Shown here piece by piece: positions 50,050 through 58,752 of a stretch of 64,000 nucleotides of DNA (the first letter of the stretch is position 1; every line of letters begins with the position of its first letter). The position numbers were made by a program, and so were the translations under genes. Origin of the DNA: JBBQIY01 sp964553035 (lineage in GTDB: Bacteria; Verrucomicrobiota; Kiritimatiellia; RFP12; UBA3636); contig CAZKJH010000004.1 of the NCBI GenBank assembly GCA_964553035.1, forward strand, positions 3,257-67,256, in the 5' to 3' direction. The notes beneath the pieces were generated by a model, which saw nothing but the letters and a program-made list of their open reading frames with translations, was not told the DNA's origin and searched no databases.

Positions 50050-51138
50050 ATGAAAAAATCTTTAAAGGTAGGGGTTCTCGGTGCTGGTGCTATGGGCCGA
50101 ACCGTTATTCAGCATCTGCAGGGAATCCCTGAAGTTTCTGGTATTATCGCTTACGATGTCGTTTCTGAAAGTCTGAGTAAAACAGAAGAGGAATGCGGTG
50201 TGCGGGTGACGACGGATCTTGATGTGATCCTCAAGGATCCTGCTATTCGACTCGTTTTCATCACGTCATCCAACCAGTCCCACCGGGATTTGGCACTACA
50301 GGCGATTCAAGCCGGTAAGGCGGTGATGTGCGAGAAGCCAATGGCCAATACGCTCGAGGATGCGCACGTGATGGTTGAGGCCGCCGAGCAAAGTGGGACT
50401 TTTTTTCAAGTTGGTTTTGAGTTGCGTTACTCCAAGTTGTACTCGAGGATTAAGGAATGGATCGATGCGGGTCTATTGGGGCAAGTGGTCAGTGTACACT
50501 GTCTTTATGGTTCAAGCGCGTACGCAAAGGATGCTTGGCGTAATACAAAAGAGGAAGGCGGCAGCACCTTCGGAGAACGCCTCAGCCATTATGTCGACCT
50601 GACCCGTTGGTGGATTGATTCGCCCGTTACTGAGGTCTATTCCGCCTGTGCTCCCAATGTGGTGCCTTACACCAAGGTGCATGATAACTACCACACAACC
50701 TACCGCTTTGCGAGTGGTGCCGTCGGTCATATCTCTTATTTCATGAATTTTCCTGCCACCTACCTTGGCGATCCACAAGCCCCGAACATCACGGATCTTC
50801 AACTGGGCGATGGGCACGAACTTCGTCAACTGATCGTTGGCACAAAAGGAGCCGCTGAGACCGATGTTTTTCGCCGACAGATTAAGCGATGGGCATTTTC
50901 CGATGCGCCCGATAAAATGCTGAGCGAATGGGTTGACACGCTGACTTGGAAGGCAGAAGAGGATCATGTGTATTATCACAATACATCTGACCAAACGCGT
51001 GACATCGTTCGTCGCGTTCTGGCTGGTGAGCCGCCGATGACCTCCGGACGCGATGCTTACCAAACCATGCAGCTTTGTTTTGCTGCTGAGCAGTCGGCTG
51101 ATACGGGGCTTCTTGTTGATGTTCGTGCCCAGTCTTGA
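50050..51138 (+). CDS. Gfo/Idh/MocA family oxidoreductase
   Basis: A 362-residue enzyme. The nucleotide site is VGVLGAGAMGRTVIQHL, the lysine motif is MCEKPMANTLEDAHVM, and the substrate domain has EEGGSTFGERLSHYVDLTRWW with His where expected. A GTG start at 50002 would add 16 residues and overlap the upstream gene; the ATG at 50050 fits family length. It is sandwiched between two paralogous esterases on the same strand, so esterase and dehydrogenase probably act on the same acetylated sugar or glycoside. Substrate unknown. Confidence 0.85.
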   Translation: MKKSLKVGVLGAGAMGRTVIQHLQGIPEVSGIIAYDVVSESLSKTEEECGVRVTTDLDVILKDPAIRLVFITSSNQSHRDLALQAIQAGKAVMCEKPMANTLEDAHVMVEAAEQSGTFFQVGFELRYSKLYSRIKEWIDAGLLGQVVSVHCLYGSSAYAKDAWRNTKEEGGSTFGERLSHYVDLTRWWIDSPVTEVYSACAPNVVPYTKVHDNYHTTYRFASGAVGHISYFMNFPATYLGDPQAPNITDLQLGDGHELRQLIVGTKGAAETDVFRRQIKRWAFSDAPDKMLSEWVDTLTWKAEEDHVYYHNTSDQTRDIVRRVLAGEPPMTSGRDAYQTMQLCFAAEQSADTGLLVDVRAQS

Positions 51139-51173
51139 ATTTCGTTACACAATCACGAGTTGAGGATTAGCGA

Positions 51174-52997
51174 ATGATACGAGATATTTGGAAAAGTAAT
51201 ATGGGATGGCGTCATCAGGATCGTCTCCGCCATGAAGCCCAGGAACTGTCCGTCCGTCACCACCCGCCTGTATCGAAGCGCGTCTGGGAAAAACGCCGCG
51301 GTGAAATTAAAGATCGAGTAGCGTCAAAATTACATTTACAAAAAGACCCAACTTCTGCTGATTTTCGGGTGCATCACTCCATCGCCCGCGAGGGGTATCG
51401 TATTGATATGGTTTCTTATGCTTCGGGGTCGCCTGACATCCGCATAACCGCAGCCTTGTATGTGCCCGATGGTGACGGACCCTTTCCCGCTGTGCTGAAT
51501 TTGCATGGTCATGTGGGTCACGGAAAAATTGCGACCAGCGTCCAGCAGCGAGGACATATTTTAGCGCAAAATGGCTTTGTCGTTCTTTCCTCGGATGCCC
51601 CTGGGTCTGGCGAACGCAGTTTTGGGGAGCGCACTTCCCACTATCACGGCGGCCTCGCCGGTGCCGCGCTTTATTTGATTGGTGATTCGCTGTTGGGTTG
51701 GCAGGTTCGTGATAACCGCCGAAGCATTGACGTGTTGTGTGACCTGCCTTTCGTCAATGCGGATCGTATTGGTGTCACGGGCGAGTCCGGTGGTGGCAAT
51801 CAGACTATGTGGGTTTCGGCATGTGACGAGCGTGTCAAGGTGTGTGTGCCCGTTGTTTCGGTAGGATCGTTCGAGTCCTACGTGACTGCGCGTAACTGTA
51901 TTTGCGAGACTCTTCCGGGTGGATTGATCGACATGGAAGAATGGGAGCTGCTGGGTCTGATCGCACCACGTCCCTTATTGTTACTCAATGCTTATCAGGA
52001 TACTTCTCCAGCATTTAACGTTGAACCCGCCACTCGCACAGCGGAGTCTTTGCGCGAGATTTATAGGCTGTGGAAAGCCGATGGACAATTTGACCTCCGT
52101 GTTTTGAACACAACCCACGGCTATTGGCCGGAAATGTTGTCGGCGATGTTGGGTTGGATGAAATATTGGTTGCAAGGAGAGGGGCCAGGATTTTCGCTAC
52201 CCTTGCCGCTGGTGGACGCGGAGGAAATTGATAATTTACGCGTTTTCTCCCTCGGCTCTTGGACAGCCAAGACGCAGTTGTTCTCCGCCAATAAGGAGAC
52301 GCTTCTGGCGGCGATGCCGCGGACGAACAGCGGCAATAAGGACACCGATACGCTGCGCAACGAATTGGCGCAATGCGCCGGGTACATCAAGGTAGATCGA
52401 GCGGGAGAAGTTGAGGAAGGTGATGCCCCTGCGTTTGGTAAACAGCAACGTGCCGTGATGATGTCGCCGCGAGGCACACTTTTGCCCGTGGTGATGCGAG
52501 ATCAAGCGAGCCGAGATTCATCGGTAACCTTGATCTTTGGCTCCGCTGGCAAAGCGAGTGCGTTTGCCAGTGAGCGATTCGAAGTCGCCGCTACGGCTGT
52601 GACAATCGATTTGCCTGGACTTGGAGAGCTCGCGTGGGAAAAGGAACCTGCCGTGCTGGGAGGGGCTACGCTCCACGATACCGGCCGGGCTTGTCTGTGG
52701 CTTGGCTATACCTTAGCTGGCGAGTGGGCCGAATGTGTTGCTTCCTTGGCGCGTTGGGCCGTTTGCCGTTTCCCGGGGCTCACCCTCAAGATTGCGGCCG
52801 ATGGTGATACGGCGCTGGCCGTGTTGCTGGCAGCAGCTTTAGACCCAGTGACCCGCGGCTGTGCGTTGGAATTGGAAGGTTTGCCGACGAGTGCCGTCGA
52901 CTATTATCGAGCCACCGAAGGATCCATGGCGATGATGATCCCAGGCTTGCTGGCCTGGGGCGATCTCGACCTGATGCGACAATTGGGGAAGGACTAG
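51174..52997 (+). CDS. Acetylxylan-esterase-like alpha/beta hydrolase, copy 2
   Basis: A 607-residue paralog of 48174-50009, aligning from start to end with the same catalytic pattern: GVTGESGGGNQTMWV (nucleophile Ser), LLLNAYQDTSPAF and NTTHGYWPEM. The GASGGG of copy 1 is GESGGG here. The bases before the ATG also match (ACGAGTTGAGGATTAGCGA against ACGAGTCGAGGATTAACCA), so the duplicated unit included the leader. The gene ends QLGKD, which is probably the original end. The last codons form one arm of an inverted repeat. Confidence 0.8.
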   Translation: MIRDIWKSNMGWRHQDRLRHEAQELSVRHHPPVSKRVWEKRRGEIKDRVASKLHLQKDPTSADFRVHHSIAREGYRIDMVSYASGSPDIRITAALYVPDGDGPFPAVLNLHGHVGHGKIATSVQQRGHILAQNGFVVLSSDAPGSGERSFGERTSHYHGGLAGAALYLIGDSLLGWQVRDNRRSIDVLCDLPFVNADRIGVTGESGGGNQTMWVSACDERVKVCVPVVSVGSFESYVTARNCICETLPGGLIDMEEWELLGLIAPRPLLLLNAYQDTSPAFNVEPATRTAESLREIYRLWKADGQFDLRVLNTTHGYWPEMLSAMLGWMKYWLQGEGPGFSLPLPLVDAEEIDNLRVFSLGSWTAKTQLFSANKETLLAAMPRTNSGNKDTDTLRNELAQCAGYIKVDRAGEVEEGDAPAFGKQQRAVMMSPRGTLLPVVMRDQASRDSSVTLIFGSAGKASAFASERFEVAATAVTIDLPGLGELAWEKEPAVLGGATLHDTGRACLWLGYTLAGEWAECVASLARWAVCRFPGLTLKIAADGDTALAVLLAAALDPVTRGCALELEGLPTSAVDYYRATEGSMAMMIPGLLAWGDLDLMRQLGKD

Positions 52998-53020
52998 GGC
53001 GTAGTTTCCCCAATTGTCGC
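52976..53020. repeat. 15-bp inverted repeat between convergent genes
   Basis: GCGACAATTGGGGAA (52976-52990, in the esterase 3' coding end) pairs perfectly with TTCCCCAATTGTCGC (53006-53020). The loop carries GGGCGTAG. It may work as a two-way terminator although no T tract is present. Confidence 0.65.
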
Positions 53021-54159
53021 TACATGTGTTCAGTACTGTTAAGCCTTTGAGACACCAATGCCGCTGTGAAAAGACGATGGCTCAGGGCAGCTTCGTGTGG
53101 GGTGACGCAGCCGGCAAACCGGCTGATGGGGTGTCCATGCTCCAGTTCGTAGAGAAATGCAGCCCACATTTGCAGAATCGAGTCAGAAAAACCGGCCTCA
53201 AAAATTCCGCCCGTGATAGATTTGTAGGCCATTTGGTGTCCCATATCGATCACCTGCCAGGCCTGTTCTCCACCGCTGTATTCCATGATTTCAAGCGTGT
53301 TGATCTGCTTGCTGCTCCAGCGTGCTGAACCCTTTGTGCCGAGAATTTCTAAATACCATGTATTGGTGTGCCCTGGGGAGATTCGCTGCGTCTTGATCGT
53401 GAGCGGGAACGGATTTCCATCGGCATCTGTCGATGTACAAAGCAGCGTGGCGTTGTCCCATGTTTCGCAGGGAACCATACCACCCTTTCCGTCTGGGCGC
53501 TCCGGCACGATGTTGGAGAGCACCGCTCGCACGTCTCGTGGAATCCATCCGGCACGAAACGGGACGTGGCATGCATGCATACCCAAGTCGCCCATGCAGC
53601 CATATTCGCCGTTGAAGGCGAGCTTGCGTTTCCAATTGATCGGCTTGCCTGTGTCCATATCGCTACAATGCAGAAAGCCGCTGTTGACCTCGATAATCCG
53701 GCCAAATGCATTGGCTTCAATCATCTTTCCGATCCGCTGCATAGCAGGAAAGAAAGGCGATTCCGAACTGCCCCGGACAAAGACATCCGGATGCTCGGCA
53801 ATGCAAGCCATAATCGCATCATTCGCCGCCTGGTCGATCCCGAATGGCTTCTCGCCGAGCAGGTGTTTCCCGGCTTTAATGGCGGCGCAATAGAACTCCT
53901 GATGCAGGTTGTGTGGTACCGCGATGTAAACGGCTTCGACCTCGTCGTTGGCCAGAAGCGCTTTGTAGTCGGAGGTGACCTGTTTGATCGACGGAAAATT
54001 GTCCGTGTACCACGATAAGACTCCTTCGCTTGCATCGCAGATCGCCGTGATCTCGGGCTTCACATCCATATCGGAAAGATGACACCAGCGCGCTACCGCG
54101 CTGGCGAACTCCCTCCCCATCAACCCGCAGCCAATGATCCCAAATTTCACTATTCTCAT
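53020..54159 (-). CDS. Gfo/Idh/MocA family oxidoreductase
   Basis: A 379-residue enzyme. The nucleotide site is FGIIGCGLMGREFASA, the lysine motif is LLGEKPFGIDQAAND, and the substrate domain has GEYGCMGDLGMHACHVPFRAGW with the expected His/Asp region. It overlaps the aminotransferase gene by four bases and so is cotranscribed behind it. The pair (dehydrogenase making a keto sugar, then a PLP aminotransferase) is typical of amino-sugar or aminocyclitol routes; that assignment is inference. The stop overlaps the hairpin at 53006-53020. Confidence 0.85.
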   Translation of the reverse strand: MRIVKFGIIGCGLMGREFASAVARWCHLSDMDVKPEITAICDASEGVLSWYTDNFPSIKQVTSDYKALLANDEVEAVYIAVPHNLHQEFYCAAIKAGKHLLGEKPFGIDQAANDAIMACIAEHPDVFVRGSSESPFFPAMQRIGKMIEANAFGRIIEVNSGFLHCSDMDTGKPINWKRKLAFNGEYGCMGDLGMHACHVPFRAGWIPRDVRAVLSNIVPERPDGKGGMVPCETWDNATLLCTSTDADGNPFPLTIKTQRISPGHTNTWYLEILGTKGSARWSSKQINTLEIMEYSGGEQAWQVIDMGHQMAYKSITGGIFEAGFSDSILQMWAAFLYELEHGHPISRFAGCVTPHEAALSHRLFTAALVSQRLNSTEHM

Positions 54160-55526
54160 GATGCGTAGCCCAGTTCCTTCTCTGTCTCGCCAATGGCCTC
54201 TTCGATGATCTCGAGACCCTTGAGCAAAACCTCATCCTCCATCACCACGGGCGGGCTCATGCGCAAGATGTGCCCAGCCGGAATCCAGGCCAATCCTTTG
54301 GCAAACGCCTTCTGGTAAACCAGCTTACCCGCTAGATCAAGAGGCTCCTTCGTGGCCTTGTCTTTGACCAGTTCGATACCCATCAGGCATCCCTTGGCAC
54401 GAACGTCGCCTACGATGGGATGTGCGGCTTTCATCTTATTCATATACTTCATGGCAAGCTCACCAAGATGGGTTGACCGTGCGTTGAGCTGTTCTTCCTC
54501 GATCGCCTCGATGCTGGCCAGAGCGGCAGCACAGGCCATCGGATTGCCACCATAGCTACTGGAGGCGGAAATGGCTTCGAATGACTCCTTGAAAGGTTCG
54601 CGTACGGCCACACAGGTCACCGGGAAGCCGTTGCCGAAGCCTTTACCCAAAGTCACGATGTCTGGGACTACGTTCCAGTGCTCCATGCACAGGTATTTGC
54701 CCGTACGCGCCATGCTGGTCAGCACCTCATCGATCATCAGCAAAATCTTGTGCCGATCACAGAAGGCGCGCATCTTCGGGAAGAAATCGTCAGGCGGCAT
54801 CACCGATCCACCCCAGCCCTGAATTGGCTCGAGGACGAAACCGGCTACTTGGCCGGCCGTCCCCTTGTCGAAGTACTCTTCGTAGAAATCGATATACTTG
54901 TCTGTATCGACTGTCCCGTCGGCTTTCGTCCACATCGGGCGATAGAGGTCCGGTCGCGGAACCATGTGACACCCCGGTGCACGCGTGGGGCCATAGACGG
55001 TTGAACGGATATGCCCTAGCGAAACGCCTCCGTAGGTCTTACCGTGATAATCGTTGAAGCAAGAAATCATCTCATGCTTCCCAGTCGCTGCGCGAAGCAC
55101 GCGTTGCCCTGCCTCTACTGCCGTTGTGCCTGAGTCATAGAACTGGAACCCGTTCAGATCGCCCGGCAGGATCTCTGCCAGTTTCTCAACCAACTTTGTT
55201 TTGATCGGTGTTGTAAAGTCATGCGCGTTCTGGAGTGTGGCCGCCGCCTTCTGGATCGCCTCTGTGATCTTGGGGTGACAATGCCCCAGCGTGGTCACAT
55301 AAATGCCCGACGAGAAGTCGATGTACGTATTCCCGTCAACGTCGCGCAACACGCAGCCATGTCCTGATTCAAACGCCACGGGGAACAGCTTCACCTGTCC
55401 GCTCAATCCCTTGAAGTATTTTGTACACCTTGCGTGCATCTCCGTGGATATGGGTCCCGGTGGTTTAACCTTGATGTTCGGAACCGCATCCAGATCCACA
55501 TGTGCCCAGTAATTTGAATCACTCAT
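54156..55526 (-). CDS. Class III PLP-dependent aminotransferase
   Basis: A 456-residue aminotransferase of the ornithine/GABA type. Family blocks are DSGTTAVEAGQRVLRAATGK, FVLEPIQGWGG, LLMIDEVLTSMARTGKY (here LTSMARTGK replaces the common QTGFGRTGK) and the PLP lysine in IVTLGKGFGNGFP. A C-terminal LRMSPPVVMEDEVL completes the fold. Soluble cytoplasmic enzyme. Substrate not assigned; the coupled oxidoreductase gene suggests a keto sugar or polyol. Upstream 55527-55658 has an A/T-rich stretch with two TAAAAATTACC-like direct repeats and no clear promoter. Confidence 0.85.
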   Translation of the reverse strand: MSDSNYWAHVDLDAVPNIKVKPPGPISTEMHARCTKYFKGLSGQVKLFPVAFESGHGCVLRDVDGNTYIDFSSGIYVTTLGHCHPKITEAIQKAAATLQNAHDFTTPIKTKLVEKLAEILPGDLNGFQFYDSGTTAVEAGQRVLRAATGKHEMISCFNDYHGKTYGGVSLGHIRSTVYGPTRAPGCHMVPRPDLYRPMWTKADGTVDTDKYIDFYEEYFDKGTAGQVAGFVLEPIQGWGGSVMPPDDFFPKMRAFCDRHKILLMIDEVLTSMARTGKYLCMEHWNVVPDIVTLGKGFGNGFPVTCVAVREPFKESFEAISASSSYGGNPMACAAALASIEAIEEEQLNARSTHLGELAMKYMNKMKAAHPIVGDVRAKGCLMGIELVKDKATKEPLDLAGKLVYQKAFAKGLAWIPAGHILRMSPPVVMEDEVLLKGLEIIEEAIGETEKELGYAS

Positions 55527-55658
55527 TGATCATCTCCATTGTATTTTCGGAATGTTTTTCTTCGATTATTCGAACGTCGGATTTTATCATGTGCGTTTTT
55601 CACATTCAATAAAAAATTACCCCACGACATAAAAATTACCAAACCCTATCTTTCCCAG

Positions 55659-56930
55659 TCATAATAAGCGAATCTGTTGCTCGTATTCTCGAACGTCGAC
55701 GATACGGCCTTCCTTCCGCGATGCCTCCGCTGCGTAGACGAGCAAATGGCCTTCGAGGGACTGGCGGATGGGCGTCTTGAGGATAGCCTGATCCTGGGTG
55801 ACGATTGCGTCAATAAAGTTGTCCATGATGACGCGGTCGCCACCACCGTGCGTACCACGTGTGTCGACTTTGATGGTCTCGGTACGCAACTTCGGCGCGA
55901 AACGGTGGACCGTGATGATTCCAGAACCGCAGTCGCCATAGAGGATTTCGCCCTTGGTCATGCTGATTTTGATGATGCGCCGCTCGATGCCATTATGGCC
56001 GCACATCGTGAACGATACGTGAATGCCATCTTGGAATTCAATCTGCACGACCTGCGTGTCGACCACATTGTTATCGGTTTGGAAGACACATCGTCCAAAC
56101 CGATTTGTCGTGAGCAGTTCTCGCAGGTGATTTTTGTCACGGACGACGCCCATCTGGCGAATGTAGGCCTGATCGGTATCGGGTTCGAAGTAGAGTTTGG
56201 TTACGTCGTAGGGGCAGGTGGCGGTATGGGGACAGCCGTCTAAGCAGAAGGCGGGGGCTCCTTCGGGACAGTTGGCGCGCGTGAAATGTTTGAGCGTGCC
56301 GAACGAGCAGATGCGCACAGCTGGTTTCCCGATCAGGTAGGCGAGAAAGTCTAGATCGTGGCATGACTTGGCGAGCAGCATAGGGGTCAGGCGATCATTG
56401 TTGAAGAGACCTCGGACAAAGGAGTGTGCCATGTGACTGTAGGAGAGATTCTCGCTATGCTGGATCGTGACGATCTCTCCCAAGGTTCCTGAATCAATCA
56501 GTTCTTTAATCGTGCTGAAGGTTGAGACTAGGCGCATTTGGTGGCAGACAATGCAGATGCCAGAGTATGCCGCCGCCTTGTCGTAAAAGCGAATGAAATC
56601 TTCGGCTTTCGTCGCGAGCGGCTTCTCGACCAGAATAGCGAGGTTTTTCTCCATGGCAAGCTGGGTGGGTTCGGCGCGAACATCTTCAAGCGTGGCGATC
56701 ACGACTCCGTCAAGATTTTCGAGATTGGAGGCGAAGAGTTTTTTGTAGTCGGCATAGACATTCTGTGGCGGGATGTTATGCTGTGCCGCGAACTGTTCGC
56801 GTTTAGCATCGTCGACTTCTGCAACATGGGTGAAGCGAACCCGATGAGGCATGTCAAGTGCGTATTGGCCGAAAACACCCCGGCCACGGTTGCCGGCACC
56901 AACAAGGGCTAAATTAACGATTTTGGACAT
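55659..56930 (-). CDS. Gfo/Idh/MocA family oxidoreductase
   Basis: A 423-residue enzyme, longer than its paralogs here. The nucleotide site is LALVGAGNRGRGVFGQYAL and the lysine motif is LVEKPLATKAEDFIRF. A Cys-rich loop (CPEGAPAFCLDGCPHTATCPYD) about residue 240 may bind metal. TRGTHGGGDRVIMDNF lies in the substrate domain. The start at 56930 (MSKIVN) is chosen because the frame's first 22 residues precede the family domain. No same-strand neighbour within 130 bases. Substrate unknown. Confidence 0.85.
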   Translation of the reverse strand: MSKIVNLALVGAGNRGRGVFGQYALDMPHRVRFTHVAEVDDAKREQFAAQHNIPPQNVYADYKKLFASNLENLDGVVIATLEDVRAEPTQLAMEKNLAILVEKPLATKAEDFIRFYDKAAAYSGICIVCHQMRLVSTFSTIKELIDSGTLGEIVTIQHSENLSYSHMAHSFVRGLFNNDRLTPMLLAKSCHDLDFLAYLIGKPAVRICSFGTLKHFTRANCPEGAPAFCLDGCPHTATCPYDVTKLYFEPDTDQAYIRQMGVVRDKNHLRELLTTNRFGRCVFQTDNNVVDTQVVQIEFQDGIHVSFTMCGHNGIERRIIKISMTKGEILYGDCGSGIITVHRFAPKLRTETIKVDTRGTHGGGDRVIMDNFIDAIVTQDQAILKTPIRQSLEGHLLVYAAEASRKEGRIVDVREYEQQIRLL

Positions 56931-57316
56931 GGTGAACCACTTTCTTGAGAGATTTAAAGAGGGAATACTTATAAAGGTTCCCACTGCGTGGGTCAAGTCA
57001 AAAGTTCATGAATCATTTGAATAATTTGAACGGGTTGAGTCAAAATCGCTAGTGTATGGATGAATAATTGTGTACACTGTCCGACTTGATAAGAGCACGA
57101 CACGGTTTTTACCGGCACGTCTCGCTCGTGGATAAAGCCAAGTTTGAAAAGGTGGAGCATCAGGTGTCCGAGGCGGTCGATGAAACCGAACAGAAACAAC
57201 CCTAAGCCGAGTGGAGTGAGTGTGCCGTTTAAGGATGGGTTTAAGCCTAGAAACGCGGTGACGACCCAAACACTTACTCCTACGCTTAATCTCAATCTTA
57301 ATAGGAGCGAGCAGAT
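56931..57316. other. Intergenic region with a short coding-like stretch and hexamer repeats
   Basis: No gene is assigned. On the plus strand 57128-57205 reads VDKAKFEKVEHQVSEAVDE and more before a stop, which looks coding-like and may be a gene remnant. CTTACTCC/CTTAATCTC units (57273-57302) precede the kinase and end in its AGGAG. Two antisense frames of about 90-100 codons show no family feature. Confidence 0.4.
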
Positions 57317-58615
57317 ATGATTCTAGGTATTGATTTGGGATCGACAGTTTTCAAAGCGGAAATTTTTGATTCCACGTTGCGAAGTGTAGGGCGCGGAGCC
57401 GCTCCTGTTGTTTATGGTCAAACGCAGGGAACCCGCATCGAGATGCCCATTGCTGAGACGGAGGCGGCATTCCGAGATGCTGTCGCTGGAGCACTGAGCG
57501 CAGCAGGCTGTGCGGCATCAGATTTGCAAGCCATTGGTATCACGAGTCAGGCCCAGACTTTTACCTTGCGTACAACGGAAGGGCATGCGCACTGTCCGTT
57601 TATTTCTTGGCGCTGCTCGCTAGACGGATATTCCATCCCGGATCATGCATTGTCAAACTTTGGAATGCATACAAGCTTCGGAAATTGCTCTCCTGGTTTG
57701 ACCGTCTCTAAGATTGCGTACCTGCAAGAGAAAGCGGACGGTAAAGCGGTAGCCCCTACGGATGGCCTTCGATGGCTCCCGACTTGGTTTGTGGAAGAAT
57801 TGACAGGACGTGCCGCTGTCGACGCGAACCTTGCGGCCATGAGCGGTCTCTATTCACTGGTGGAAAAAAACTGGTGGACGGAAGCACTTCAAATTTGCGG
57901 GCTCTCACGATACAATCTTCCTGCGTTGAAGGCACTCGGCGATCTTGCAGGACTCACCTCTTCGGCTGCCGCTCGTTTTGGACTTCAGGCAGGTATTCCT
58001 GTCGTGCTGGCGGGCAATGATAACACGGCTGGTGCCTACGGTGCGGCGATTCATGAGAATGATAGTATTTTCGCGAGTCTCGGCACGGCGCAAGTTGTCT
58101 ATGCCTGTTTGCCCACGTTGCCGAAACCGGTTGCCGGATTGATTCGTGGTCCCTATCTGGGCGGTCGATTCTATCGTCTCGGAGCCGATTCTTACGGGTC
58201 GGCAACCATTACCTGGGCCCGAACGATTCTACCGGGATTATCCGACGTCAAAGACTTTGATGCTGCGGTGGCAGAAGCACCAGCCGATTGCCATGGCGTT
58301 CGCTTTATTCCAGATGGGCCAGCAGGCACCGGTCGCTGGATCGGGCTCAACCATCCGAAGGCGACCGTCGCCGATCAGGCTCGTGCGGTTATGCTCGTGC
58401 AAGTGGAGCGCTTGGGTTCACTTTTCGATATCGTGCAAGCGGAGACGCAAACGCAACGTGTTGTGCTTTGTGGTGGCGGAGCCGCATCTGTGCCGTGGCG
58501 TGCGATGCTGGCCGAACGGTTTCATGCTGAAGTCATCCCGATGCCGGAAGCCTCTCCTTCTCTTGGTGCTGCTCGCATGGCTTTGGATTATGTGCAACGG
58601 CGGGCTTGCCCATAA
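57317..58615 (+). CDS. FGGY-family carbohydrate kinase
   Basis: A 432-residue sugar kinase. Phosphate-1 motif ILGIDLGSTVFKAEIFD; AIGITSQAQTFTL; then VVLAGNDNTAGAYGAAI and SIFASLGTAQVVYA of the second half; and VVLCGGGAASVPWRAMLAERF near the C-terminus, as in xylulokinase and related pentulose kinases. It phosphorylates a keto-pentose or similar in the cytoplasm. D-xylulose would fit the isomerase-like gene at 41.6 kb but this is inference. AGGAG at 57303-57307 supports the start. Glycosyltransferase genes follow on the same strand. Confidence 0.85.
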   Translation: MILGIDLGSTVFKAEIFDSTLRSVGRGAAPVVYGQTQGTRIEMPIAETEAAFRDAVAGALSAAGCAASDLQAIGITSQAQTFTLRTTEGHAHCPFISWRCSLDGYSIPDHALSNFGMHTSFGNCSPGLTVSKIAYLQEKADGKAVAPTDGLRWLPTWFVEELTGRAAVDANLAAMSGLYSLVEKNWWTEALQICGLSRYNLPALKALGDLAGLTSSAAARFGLQAGIPVVLAGNDNTAGAYGAAIHENDSIFASLGTAQVVYACLPTLPKPVAGLIRGPYLGGRFYRLGADSYGSATITWARTILPGLSDVKDFDAAVAEAPADCHGVRFIPDGPAGTGRWIGLNHPKATVADQARAVMLVQVERLGSLFDIVQAETQTQRVVLCGGGAASVPWRAMLAERFHAEVIPMPEASPSLGAARMALDYVQRRACP

Positions 58616-58737
58616 CTTCGGTCATCATTCCCTTCGTCTTCAGCACTGGAGTCGGTATAGTCTTCGGCTTCTATCTGGCACTGTGTGCTTCGCGTCTAAA
58701 TCCAAAGGTAGGTTTACTTTTTTATCTTGCTGAATGA
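58606..58737 (+). CDS. Possible 43-residue membrane protein
   Basis: In a different frame from the kinase, beginning with TTG at 58606, an open frame reads PITSVIIPFVFSTGVGIVFG and then FYLALCASRLNPKVGLLFY. It is strongly hydrophobic with one membrane span. It overlaps the kinase end by ten bases and fills the gap before the glycosyltransferase. No Shine-Dalgarno sequence and a rare start codon make it uncertain; it could also be the remnant of a longer gene. Confidence 0.25.
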   Translation: MPITSVIIPFVFSTGVGIVFGFYLALCASRLNPKVGLLFYLAE

Positions 58738-58752
58738 GTCGTACGAGAGAGC

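Noticed and set aside
56993..57295. 100-codon minus-strand frame before the kinase
   Set aside because: Hydrophobic but without start signal or family similarity, and it overlaps simple repeats.
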